Assembly (NCBI GenBank): GCA_902560725.1
Contig: CACEMR010000011.1
Coordinates: 1-49,625, forward strand
DNA length: 49,625 nt
Direction of reading: 5' to 3'
Source of the DNA: an uncultured Alphaproteobacteria bacterium
GTDB taxonomy: Bacteria; Pseudomonadota; Alphaproteobacteria; HIMB59; GCA-002718135
Shown here: positions 39,987-47,995 of the stretch, piece after piece
Numbering within the stretch: position 1 is the first letter of the stretch
How the letters are laid out: the number at the start of each line of letters is the position of its first letter
The notes under the pieces: generated by a model
Seen by the model: the letters and a program-made list of their open reading frames with translations, nothing else
Told to the model about the DNA's origin: nothing
Databases searched by the model: none
Translations under genes and position numbers: made by a program

Positions 39987-40757
39987 TTATATTTTTATTA
40001 AGTATTCTAGAGATTTATTAATATAATCTTTATAATCTTTAGGGTCATCATGTTCTATAGCTATTACTTCACAAGGTGTTTTAGATATTTTATTTAACAA
40101 CTCCCTCCAATTTATAAAACCTTCACCTATTGACACTTGATTAGCATGATTTAACATATCATTATCTGAGTAAAAATCTTTTAAGTGACAAGCAATTATT
40201 TGATTTTTATATTTATCAATCCAATCACCTGGATTTTGTTTTCCAGCTGCAGTCCACCCAAGATCAATTTCAAATTTGAGTTTTTCATTTTCATCTAAAA
40301 TTAATTCCATTGGGAACTTTCCACTTGGAAGTTTATCAAATTCAAATGAATGGTTATGATATCCAAGAGTCAGTCCATTATCACTAAAAATTTTTATTTT
40401 ATTTGAAATATCTTTAGAAAAATCAATCCATTCATTTTCAGTTAAATTAAAAAAATCCTTAAAATCTTTTCCAGGTATTGCTCTTGGTGCAGGAATTATT
40501 GCATGTTTTATATTTAAGTACTTTATTTTACTTATAATTGACTCTAAATTTTCAAAACTCTCATAACTAATATGAGCAGACATTGATGATAAACCAAATT
40601 CTTGTAATAAATCTTTTAGCTCTTTTTCATCAAAATCTGATAATGCAAATAATTCAATGTTTTTAATTCCTGTAGAAGAAATAAATTCAAATATATCTTT
40701 ATAAGGCTGAAATTTTCTAGCAGTATATAATTGCACTGATACATCTATTTTATTCAT
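39987..40757 (-). CDS. Sugar phosphate isomerase/epimerase-like TIM-barrel protein
   Basis: The 256-residue protein is a xylose-isomerase-like (AP endonuclease family 2) TIM barrel. Metal-site segments visible are KNIELFALS near 32-40, LGYHNHSFEF near 131-140, FEIDLGWTAAG near 163-173, ACHLKDF near 190-196, and GEGFINWREL near 212-221. Members isomerise, epimerise or dehydrate sugars and inositols, and some act with Gfo/Idh enzymes on 3-keto sugars. The substrate cannot be told. It sits 1 bp upstream of the frameshifted oxidoreductase and 1 bp after the aldo/keto reductase. Confidence 0.88.
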   Translation of the reverse strand: MNKIDVSVQLYTARKFQPYKDIFEFISSTGIKNIELFALSDFDEKELKDLLQEFGLSSMSAHISYESFENLESIISKIKYLNIKHAIIPAPRAIPGKDFKDFFNLTENEWIDFSKDISNKIKIFSDNGLTLGYHNHSFEFDKLPSGKFPMELILDENEKLKFEIDLGWTAAGKQNPGDWIDKYKNQIIACHLKDFYSDNDMLNHANQVSIGEGFINWRELLNKISKTPCEVIAIEHDDPKDYKDYINKSLEYLIKI

Positions 40758-40758
40758 T

Positions 40759-41724
40759 TTACTCTCTTTCTATTAAATTTAACCAATCTATTTCTTCGTT
40801 ATTTAATTCTATTTGTAAATTATTTAGACTTGAGTCAATCTCTTTGATTTTTCTTGGCCCTATTAATGCAAATGAAGGAAAATTTAAGCTAAGCGGCCAA
40901 GCTCCTGCAATATTTTGACTAGAAGTTTTCATTTTTTCTGCAAGAGAAAATGCTCTTTTTTTTCTTTCTCTATTATCTGCACTATCATAACAACTTAGTG
41001 GGCCACTTGAATGTTCACCAGGTTTTCGATATGTTTCTGCTTTAGTAATTTCATCCTCTATTTTTTTAGTAATATCATTAGGTAAAAAATATCCTCTTCC
41101 TTGACTTGACCATGAAAGATGTGCTGTTTTAGTAATTTCTAAATAATCTAATATTTGTTTATCATTTGATGACACGCATCCAGTCCATAATGGCCTTATC
41201 ATTTTACAAAGAGCTAAGTTATTATTTAAGATGCTAAATCCTTCTTTATTATTTGTTTTAGCCCAATCATTAGCTTGTTTAAATCTTTCTAGAGACCAGT
41301 TAGAACCCCCAAATATTTTGATTCTACCTTTTTGTTTTTCTTCGTTTAATACATCTATAAATTCATCTACTGGTATTTCTATATTATCTCTGTGCATAAT
41401 ATAAATATCAGCACTATCACACTGAAGCCTATCTAAAGATTCAGTAAGTTGAGTTGATATACTTTTAGGATTACAATTTGGTGTATGTGCCCCTTTGGCT
41501 ATAATAACAAGATCTTTTAAATTATTTCTTGATTTATGCCATTTACCAAGAAGAGACTCCATAGAACCTCCTCCATAAACATGAGCGTTATCAAAAGCAT
41601 TTCCACCTACCTCTATCCAATGATCCCATAACATTGATGCTTCATCATAATTAGTTTGATTGTCATTACCCATTATAAGTTTTGAAATATTTTTTTCTAA
41701 TCCAATAATTTTATCATATTTCAT
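40759..41724 (-). CDS. Aldo/keto reductase
   Basis: An NADPH-dependent reductase or dehydrogenase of the AKR superfamily. I chose the ATG at 41724 (321 residues, MKYDKIIGLE) because it overlaps the upstream oxidoreductase stop as ATGA; the longer frame to 41766 lies inside that gene. The catalytic tetrad is visible as Asp and Tyr in AFDNAHVYGGG, Lys in VIIAKGAH and His in IYIMHRDN. The C-terminal cofactor region FALIGPRKIKEIDSSLNNL fits the fold. The substrate is unknown; the context suggests a sugar or keto-sugar. Confidence 0.9.
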   Translation of the reverse strand: MKYDKIIGLEKNISKLIMGNDNQTNYDEASMLWDHWIEVGGNAFDNAHVYGGGSMESLLGKWHKSRNNLKDLVIIAKGAHTPNCNPKSISTQLTESLDRLQCDSADIYIMHRDNIEIPVDEFIDVLNEEKQKGRIKIFGGSNWSLERFKQANDWAKTNNKEGFSILNNNLALCKMIRPLWTGCVSSNDKQILDYLEITKTAHLSWSSQGRGYFLPNDITKKIEDEITKAETYRKPGEHSSGPLSCYDSADNRERKKRAFSLAEKMKTSSQNIAGAWPLSLNFPSFALIGPRKIKEIDSSLNNLQIELNNEEIDWLNLIERE

Positions 41725-42764
41725 AAGTTGTCTTCTTTTATTTGATAATTTATCTTTTGTCTCCATAGATCTAAAACTTTTAAATTTCCTAGAGTGTCCT
41801 CCCAGGTCATTCCTGGATAAGGGACTTGTTGTTTTTCTTTTAATATTGTCTGACTTGAAAGTTCTGCCTCGAAAAAAAATAAATGCTCTGGTCCTTTAAA
41901 TTCTCTTAGTTCTTCTTTTTCATTTTTAATTATTCTAATAATTGAATGATATGGTCCTCCATTTCTTCCTGGCATCCATGGATCATCAATTATAATTTTA
42001 CCATCTGATCCATCGATAATTGCATTGTTATCCATATTTTTCATAATTGAAGTATTGGCTTCTGCTGTTACTCCGTTATCAAATTCCATTATGGCAGAAG
42101 ATACTTCATCAACTCCAGTTTCGCCTATTTCAGCGGTACCAGTAATATTTTTTGGATTTACAAATTTCTTTCCAGAATTAGCGCCTGCAATCATTCTAGA
42201 GAATGATACAGGATATAAACCAACATCTAGAATTGCCCCTCCAGCTAAATCTTTATTAAATAGTCGATGTTCTGGAATTATTTTTTTCATATCAAAGCCA
42301 AAAGAAGAGGTAATTTTTTTTACATCTCCTATAACCTTGTTTTTAATTAAATCTAATAAGGCTGGGATTTGTGGATGACATCGATACATAAATCCTTCTT
42401 TATAAAAGACACCTGCTGCTTGAACGGCTTGTATAACTTTTTCTCCTTGAATAAAATTTACTGCACCTGGCTTTTCACAAAGAATGTGTTTACCTTTACC
42501 TGCTGCTTTTATTGTTAGATCTGCATGAAGTGTATGAGGAGTTGATATGTAAACCGCATCAATAGAATCTGAATTTAATAATGTTTCATAATTATTAAAC
42601 CTTAAATCATTATGAATATTATATTTATCTCCAAAAGTTTTTCTTCTTTCATCATTAAAACTTGCTATTGCTTTCAACTCACCTGAATATGCTGTTAATA
42701 AAGCGTCAGCAAAGTTATTTGCAATAGAGCCTGGACCAATTATACCCCAACGTATTTTGTTCAT
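41721..42764 (-). CDS. Gfo/Idh/MocA-family oxidoreductase
   Basis: A second NAD(P)-dependent oxidoreductase of 347 residues, intact. The Rossmann start WGIIGPGSIANNFADALL is followed by AVYISTPHTLHADLTIKAAGKGKHILCEKPGAVN, which has the EKP motif. AGGAILDVGLYPVSFSRMIAG holds the C-terminal-domain catalytic region. It resembles the dihydrodiol/xylose dehydrogenase-like branch, but the substrate is not predictable. Its start directly follows the aldolase stop (TAAATG), and it overlaps the aldo/keto reductase by 4 bp. Confidence 0.92.
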   Translation of the reverse strand: MNKIRWGIIGPGSIANNFADALLTAYSGELKAIASFNDERRKTFGDKYNIHNDLRFNNYETLLNSDSIDAVYISTPHTLHADLTIKAAGKGKHILCEKPGAVNFIQGEKVIQAVQAAGVFYKEGFMYRCHPQIPALLDLIKNKVIGDVKKITSSFGFDMKKIIPEHRLFNKDLAGGAILDVGLYPVSFSRMIAGANSGKKFVNPKNITGTAEIGETGVDEVSSAIMEFDNGVTAEANTSIMKNMDNNAIIDGSDGKIIIDDPWMPGRNGGPYHSIIRIIKNEKEELREFKGPEHLFFFEAELSSQTILKEKQQVPYPGMTWEDTLGNLKVLDLWRQKINYQIKEDNL

Positions 42765-43829
42765 TTAATTTATTATCGAACTTAATTCGCCTGATTGATA
42801 TCTAGAAGCCATAATTGACAAAGATGATGGTTTGATTTTGGATGCATTACCTGCGGCTCCAAATTCTTCTAATCTATTTTTAACTACATCTTTCATTGCA
42901 TCTTTGGATAATAACAAATATTTTCGTGGATCAAATTCAGAAGGGTTCTCAAAAAAAAATTTTCTAATTGCAGCTGTAGATGCCAGCCTTAAATCAGTAT
43001 CAACATTAACTTTTCTTACTCCATTTTTAATACCTTCTTTTATTTCACTTACAGGCACACCATATGTTTCTTTAATCTGTCCTCCAAATTTATTTATTTC
43101 AGAAATTATTTCTTGAGGAACAGATGATGATCCATGCATAACTAAATGGGTATTAGGTAATCTAGCGTGAATTTCTTTTATTCTATCCATAGCTAGTGTT
43201 TCCCCAGTTGGAGGTTTTGAAAACTTATATGCACCGTGACTTGTTCCAATAGCGATTGCAAGTGCATCAACATTGGTTTGATCAACAAAGTTTGATGCTT
43301 CATCTGGATCTGTTAATAATTGATCGTGAGATAGAACACCCTCGGCACCAACACCATCTTCTTTTTCTCCTGTTCCAGTTTCTAGAGAACCAAGGCAACC
43401 AATTTCACCCTCAACAGAAACTCCACTAGAGTGAGCAATATCAACAGTTTTTTTGGTAACTCTTACATTATATTCAAAATCAGAAGGTGTTTTTTGATCC
43501 TCTTTAAGAGATCCGTCCATCATTACAGAAGTAAAACCTAATTCTATACAATTCTTACAATCTTCTGGAGATCCACCATGATCTTGATGAAGAACTGTAG
43601 GAATTTCTGAAAATTCTTCCATAGCAGCTTCAACCATTTTTTTAACAAAAATTGGTCCAGCATATTTTCTTGCCGCTTTAGATGCTTGTAAAATAACAGG
43701 GCTGTTTAGTTCTTTTGCACCTTCCATAATTGCTCTAACTTGCTCTAGATTATTAATATTAAATGCAGGGATGCCATAATTATTTTCTGCTGCATGGTCT
43801 AAAAGTTGTCTAAGTGATATTAAAGGCAT
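42765..43829 (-). CDS. fba: Class II fructose-bisphosphate aldolase (zinc type)
   Basis: A class II aldolase cleaving fructose 1,6-bisphosphate or a related ketose phosphate. The 354 residues begin [27 protein letters not shown]. The catalytic Asp83 and Zn ligand His84 are in [30 protein letters not shown], the HGAYKF Zn site near 214, and the phosphate-binding [11 protein letters not shown] near 240 are present. It belongs to the longer CbbA-like subtype. Standing within a sugar operon it may process an operon-specific ketose phosphate, or be the cell's general aldolase. Confidence 0.92.
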   Translation of the reverse strand: MPLISLRQLLDHAAENNYGIPAFNINNLEQVRAIMEGAKELNSPVILQASKAARKYAGPIFVKKMVEAAMEEFSEIPTVLHQDHGGSPEDCKNCIELGFTSVMMDGSLKEDQKTPSDFEYNVRVTKKTVDIAHSSGVSVEGEIGCLGSLETGTGEKEDGVGAEGVLSHDQLLTDPDEASNFVDQTNVDALAIAIGTSHGAYKFSKPPTGETLAMDRIKEIHARLPNTHLVMHGSSSVPQEIISEINKFGGQIKETYGVPVSEIKEGIKNGVRKVNVDTDLRLASTAAIRKFFFENPSEFDPRKYLLLSKDAMKDVVKNRLEEFGAAGNASKIKPSSLSIMASRYQSGELSSIIN

Positions 43830-43867
43830 GAAAGTCTTTTATATTTTAACAATTTATTTGCAACAAA

Positions 43868-44720
43868 TTATCCTTTAACTGCTCCAAATGTTAATCCTTG
43901 AATAAATTGTCTTTGCAAAATGAAAAACATTATTACTGGAGGAAGTGCAGCAACTACAGATCCCGCTGATACTAAATTCCACGCTGTAGTCCATTGACCT
44001 CTTAAAACATCTAACCCCACTGTAATTGGTTTTACTGTATCTCCTTGTGTTAAAACTAGAGCCCAAAAATAATCATTCCAAATAAATGTAAATTCTAAAA
44101 CTCCTAAAGCGGCAAGAGCAGGTATTGTAAGAGGTATAATTATTTTTTCTATAGATAGTCCATTCAGTTGCTCCATCAGCTCTTGCAGCTTCGATTAATT
44201 CAAATGGAAGTTCCTTTATAAAGTTTCGTAAAAAGAAAGTACAAAATCCAGTTTGAAAAGCAATATGAAAAATAATTAGGCCTAAATGCGAATTATACAT
44301 ACCTAATTCAATAGAAATATTTCTTACTGGTATCATTAAGATTTGATATGGAACAAAGTTTCCAGCAATAAACATTGCAAAGACCAATAAATTTAATTTG
44401 AACCTATGCATGGCTAATGAATATCCCGCCAAAGAACTTAAAAATAAGGTACCAACTACTGTAGGAATTGTAATTATTAGACTGTTTAAGAAAAATCTTC
44501 CCATTTTACCACCTTCAAAAACTGCGGCGTAATTAGAAATTAATGCTGTTTCCTCTGGCCATGTCCAATAATTTCCTGCTAATACATCTTCAAATGTTCT
44601 CATCGAAGTTAACATAACGGCAATTAATGGTAACAACCAAATTAACAATGTTAATATTAATAAAAATCTATAGCCAAGATTAACTTTTAAGGAATAATTT
44701 TGAATAGGTGTTGGAAACAT
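43868..44720 (-). pseudogene. Sugar ABC transporter permease (MalG type), frameshifted in the EAA loop
   Basis: An inner-membrane permease of the carbohydrate uptake-1 family, in two frames. The first part (44720-44073) has membrane segments and runs to ELIEAARADGATEWTIYRK, then enters a wrong frame. The second (ending at 43868) carries IIIPLTIPALAALGVLEFTFIWNDYFWAL through to the C-terminus QRQFIQGLTFGAVKG. The break is at an A6 run (44148-44143); removing one A gives IYRKIIIPLTIPA and a 283-residue protein. The lost site is the cytoplasmic EAA loop that docks the ATPase. Either a true mutation or a base-calling error. Confidence 0.88.
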
Positions 44721-45637
44721 TATTTCTCCGACTTTTCATTTTTAAATAATCTATAAAGAAACCAAGCTATATAAATATCCATAATTAAAAATAATATTGT
44801 AGCAATTGCTGCCCCATAACCCATTCTGTAATTAAAAAGTGATTCTTGATACATTTTATAAGCTAATACTTCTGTACTACCCCAGGGACCTCCAGCAGTC
44901 ATAACTGCAATCAAATCAAAACTTCTAAGCGCACCTACTATTGTAACAACAATTGCAATTAAAGTTGCGGGTCTTAATTGTGGTAATACAACGTGCCACA
45001 ACATAGTGAAACCTGATACTCCATCTATGCGGCCTGCCTCAACCATCTCTCTGCTGACACCAGTTAAGCCGGTAATATATAGAATCATAGTATAAGCAAT
45101 ACCTGGAAAAAAAGAGGCAATTATAATTCCATATGTTGCTATTTCTTCTTCCGCTAACACAGGTATTGGGTCTAATCCAAAGAAGTTTAAAATTACAGCT
45201 AAAGCACCATATTTAGGATTATAGAACCAAGTAAAGATTACTCCTATTACAACTGCATTGATTACAAAAGGAAAATAAAATAATGATTTTACATATCTAA
45301 TTCCAGTAATCTTTTGATTTACAAATAAGGCAAGTAATAAACCAATTGGTATAGCCAAAAGACTAAATATTAACCATCGTATATTGTTAAATAAAGAAAC
45401 ATAAAATTCTTCATCATCAAAGAAAAGGATATAGTAATTTTCTAAACCAACCCATTTCCAATTTTTTAGAGTTCCATCTTCATTAAGTGCATTTCTATCC
45501 ATTCCATTCCATTGATGAAAACTAACCCAAATAGAATCAATAATTGGATAAATAACATAAATTAAAAAAACTAAAATTGCAGGTGCTAGAAATAAAAACG
45601 GAGCAATTCTTAACTGATTACGTTCCCAAAATGTCAT
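44720..45637 (-). CDS. Sugar ABC transporter permease (MalF type)
   Basis: The 305-residue permease has six expected membrane segments, the first at about 11-31. The conserved cytoplasmic EAA loop reads EAGRIDGVSGFTMLWHVVLPQLRP near 205-228. It contains the usual MTAGGPWGSTEVLAYKMYQESLFNYRMGYGAA block near 250-281. It pairs with the next permease and the solute-binding protein encoded upstream. It overlaps the second permease by one base. No ATPase gene is found in the operon. Confidence 0.93.
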   Translation of the reverse strand: MTFWERNQLRIAPFLFLAPAILVFLIYVIYPIIDSIWVSFHQWNGMDRNALNEDGTLKNWKWVGLENYYILFFDDEEFYVSLFNNIRWLIFSLLAIPIGLLLALFVNQKITGIRYVKSLFYFPFVINAVVIGVIFTWFYNPKYGALAVILNFFGLDPIPVLAEEEIATYGIIIASFFPGIAYTMILYITGLTGVSREMVEAGRIDGVSGFTMLWHVVLPQLRPATLIAIVVTIVGALRSFDLIAVMTAGGPWGSTEVLAYKMYQESLFNYRMGYGAAIATILFLIMDIYIAWFLYRLFKNEKSEK

Positions 45638-45691
45638 TTTTATTTATACAAAGTTTAGAGCAGATTGATATACCAAAAATTAACAGGATAA

Positions 45692-45715
45692 TAGAGGCGT
45701 ATAAATACGCCTCTA
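45692..45715 (-). terminator. Stable hairpin between the binding-protein and permease genes
   Basis: A perfect 10-bp inverted repeat, TAGAGGCGTA and TACGCCTCTA, with a 4-nt loop (45702-45705) lies 32 bp after the binding-protein stop. It is the most GC-rich element nearby and has no long T-tract on the minus strand. Such a hairpin commonly protects the binding-protein message or stops part of the transcripts, allowing more binding protein than permease. Confidence 0.7.
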
Positions 45716-45747
45716 CAAATTTACTTTATTATAGTGCTCCGTGTATT

Positions 45748-46950
45748 CTAGCTCTTTCTTTTTTCTAAACGAGCTCTAATTTTATCTTCACGGTCAGGTT
45801 TTACCATAAACTCTTGGAAACCCTCCATAGCAGCACCAGCCATATCTGGATTTGAGTCTCGATCCCAGAATTGAGCAATATCATCTGCTTCAGCTAACAT
45901 TTTAGCTCCCATTACTTGGAATCTATCTGTAGGTTTTGCAGCATTTTTATTTGGACTCAATACTCCCGCAATTTTTGCCCAATTAGTTGCAGCTTCTGCA
46001 TTAGACAAGAATGCTAAGAATTTTTTTGCATCCTCTACATTTTTTGCTCCACTTGGAATATGAATAGTATCTGTTGGAGCATCTTCAGCAACACCTACAC
46101 CTTCATAAATTGTAGGAAATTGGAAGAAGTCCATTTTATCAACTACTCCAGCAGACTCTAATGTTGGAACATAAAAATTACCAATAAGATACATTGCAGC
46201 TTCACCATTGATTTGTGGTGCTTGAGCATCCTGCCATGAAAAAGAAGCATGATCTTCAAGGAAATAACCTGGATCAATTAATTCTCTCCAATGATCAAAC
46301 ACTGCGTCTAATCTTGGATCTTCATAACTAACTTTTCCAGCTGTTAAATCCATATGGAATTGATATCCATTAATTCTTAAGTTTAGGTAATCAAACCATC
46401 CACCTGCTGTCCAAAGAAATTTTGTACCAATTGTAATTGGAGTGATACCATTCTTTTTAAGCATAGCACATACCCATTTAAATTCTTCCCAATCACGGGG
46501 AACATTTAAACCTAATTGGTCAAACAAATCTTTTCTGTAGTATACTCCCCATTGGTAGTATCCCCATGGAACACCATATTGTTTTCCATCTACAGTTAAT
46601 GATCCTTTACTTGATGCCATTAAATCATTTAATCCTGCATCTTCCCAAACATCACTAACATCTTGAAATAATCCCTGATCAACGAAAAATTTCATTCTGT
46701 TTCCAGCAAACCAAACTGCAACATCAGGAGCTTCAGCGGTTAGAAAGTTTCTAATAGCTGTTTTATAAGCTTCGTGTTCAAATTCATTTACAACAACAGT
46801 AACCTCTGGATGAGCTGCTTTAAAAGCATCAACATACGAGTTAAAGGCATTCATTGAAGATTCTCCAGATTGATTTGAGTTAATAACTAGAGTTCCAGCA
46901 GATGCTATTGTTGAGGTAAATAAAATAACTAAAGTTAATAATTTTTTCAT
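45748..46950 (-). CDS. Sugar ABC transporter solute-binding protein
   Basis: A periplasmic family 1 carbohydrate-binding protein. I chose the ATG at 46950 (400 residues), preceded by a strong GGAGG site; the frame opens 12 nt earlier at 46962. The signal peptide is MKKLLTLVILFTSTIASA. The mature part shows FKAAHPEVTVVVNEFEHEAYKTAIRNFLTAEAPDVAVWFAG and YGVPWGYYQWGVYYRKDLFDQLG, typical of the family. It is the first gene of the operon. The C-terminus ends just after an A6 run; one base less would replace the last residues with a tail ending ERARIHGAL and a stop at 45729. Confidence 0.93.
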   Translation of the reverse strand: MKKLLTLVILFTSTIASAGTLVINSNQSGESSMNAFNSYVDAFKAAHPEVTVVVNEFEHEAYKTAIRNFLTAEAPDVAVWFAGNRMKFFVDQGLFQDVSDVWEDAGLNDLMASSKGSLTVDGKQYGVPWGYYQWGVYYRKDLFDQLGLNVPRDWEEFKWVCAMLKKNGITPITIGTKFLWTAGGWFDYLNLRINGYQFHMDLTAGKVSYEDPRLDAVFDHWRELIDPGYFLEDHASFSWQDAQAPQINGEAAMYLIGNFYVPTLESAGVVDKMDFFQFPTIYEGVGVAEDAPTDTIHIPSGAKNVEDAKKFLAFLSNAEAATNWAKIAGVLSPNKNAAKPTDRFQVMGAKMLAEADDIAQFWDRDSNPDMAGAAMEGFQEFMVKPDREDKIRARLEKRKS

Positions 46951-47042
46951 TTTTCCTCCCATGAAAAATTTTAATATCTCTGTAACACATCCAAAAACAT
47001 TTAAAATACTAAAATTTGGGATAATTTTTAAAAAAAGCTTTA
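46951..47042. other. Gap between tRNA gene and sugar operon
   Basis: This 92-bp gap should hold the sugar operon promoter. On the minus strand a T7 tract lies just after the tRNA CCA end and may help end the tRNA transcript. The binding-protein ribosome site GGAGG lies at the other end. I saw no convincing -35/-10 pair or operator palindrome. Confidence 0.4.
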
Positions 47043-47119
47043 TGGTGGGCTCTCAGGGACTTGAACCCCGGACCACCCCGTTATGAGCGGGGCGCTCTAA
47101 CCAACTGAGCTAAGAGCCC
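47043..47119 (-). tRNA. tRNA with CAT anticodon, probably tRNA-Ile2 (lysidine-modified)
   Basis: On the minus strand the 77-nt gene folds as a full cloverleaf: acceptor GGGCTCT/AGAGCCC, D-stem GCTC/GAGC, anticodon stem CCCCG/CGGGG around loop CTCATAA, variable TGGTC, T-stem CGGGG/CCCTG around TTCAAGT, discriminator A, and an encoded CCA (47045-47043). The CAT anticodon could be elongator Met or Ile2. The G1-C72 acceptor stem and the T-arm TTCAAGTCC look more like bacterial tRNA-Ile2, whose C34 becomes lysidine. It is not an initiator: the anticodon stem lacks three consecutive G-C pairs next to the loop in the initiator orientation. Confidence 0.93.
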
Positions 47120-47128
47120 TAAAATTTG

Positions 47129-47157
47129 CTAATACATCTCAATTTTATAAGTTTCAA
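47129..47157 (-). promoter_or_regulatory. Candidate promoter of the tRNA gene
   Basis: On the minus strand TTGAAA (47157-47152) and TATTAG (47134-47129) are separated by 17 bp. The predicted start falls about 1-3 nt before the tRNA 5' end. The same TATTAG -10 hexamer is seen in front of rnpB. Confidence 0.45.
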
Positions 47158-47167
47158 TTAAATTATC

Positions 47168-47995
47168 TTATATTATGATCTTTAAAAGATCCTTGCCAAT
47201 AATAGGATTCTTTCCAAAATCAGATTTAATTGTTTTTTTAAGTTTTTTTTCATTAAATTTAGTGGGAACCAAGTGGGTTAAAACTAATTTTTTACAATTA
47301 GTTAATTTTGCAATCTTTCCAAGTAAAGTTGATGGTGTGTGATAATCTCTAACATTATGTAATGTTTTTTTTGTTCTCATTTTATTTGTTTCTTTGAATT
47401 CTCCATCAATAAAAACTTCATGGAGTAATACATCTGCATCCTGAGCATATTTCATTAAATTCTCACATGGTCTGGTATCACCACTTATAGTTAACTTCTT
47501 CTTCTTATTTAAAAAATTAAAACCATATGAAAATTCAACAGGTTTATGATCAACTTCAAAATATTTAATTCTTAGATCTTTTATATTTACGTTACCCGTT
47601 GATTTAAATTCTTTTATTATAGTTTTAAATGCAGCTGTAGAAGATCTATTTTCATATTTAATTCTTTGGGTTCTTTCATCTTTCCAAGCATCCATTATTT
47701 TAGATACAAATTTTTTAGTTCCCTTTGGTCCATAAATAATCCAAGGTTTCACTCTGTATGAATGCCAAGATGAAATAATAAGCTGATAAAAATCTATAAC
47801 ATGATCTGAGTGTAAATGAGTTAAAAACAATGCATCAATATCTGCCGTGGAAATTTGTATTTGATCTAATCTTTGTGTTACACCAGAACCACAATCAATA
47901 AGTACCTTTGTTTTTTTAGTTGAAATTAAATTTGATGGACCAAATCTTTTATGATCAACTTTTGGACAACCTGTTCCAAGGAGAGTTAACTCCAT
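47168..47995 (-). CDS. Metallo-beta-lactamase-fold hydrolase related to RNase Z
   Basis: A 275-residue metal-dependent hydrolase. The N-terminus MELTLLGTGCP and the metal motif THLHSDH at 59-65 are typical of the RNase Z/AtsA-like group. ISGDTRPCENLMKYAQDADVLLHEVF near 170-195 and VLTHLVP near 240 add the remaining ligands, and YHTPSTLLGKIA is a further family motif. tRNA 3'-processing is possible, but similar proteins act on small esters or cyclic nucleotides, so the substrate is open. It begins directly after the rpoD stop. Confidence 0.88.
   Translation of the reverse strand: MELTLLGTGCPKVDHKRFGPSNLISTKKTKVLIDCGSGVTQRLDQIQISTADIDALFLTHLHSDHVIDFYQLIISSWHSYRVKPWIIYGPKGTKKFVSKIMDAWKDERTQRIKYENRSSTAAFKTIIKEFKSTGNVNIKDLRIKYFEVDHKPVEFSYGFNFLNKKKKLTISGDTRPCENLMKYAQDADVLLHEVFIDGEFKETNKMRTKKTLHNVRDYHTPSTLLGKIAKLTNCKKLVLTHLVPTKFNEKKLKKTIKSDFGKNPIIGKDLLKIII

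Noticed and set aside
43875-44066. A 63-codon minus-strand frame within the permease gene
   Set aside because: It is an out-of-frame shadow; the in-frame permease C-terminus covers the same bases.
47043-47119. Initiator tRNA-fMet
   Set aside because: The 1-72 pair is a normal G-C and the anticodon stem is CCCCG/CGGGG, not the initiator pattern; the CAT tRNA is elongator-type or Ile2.
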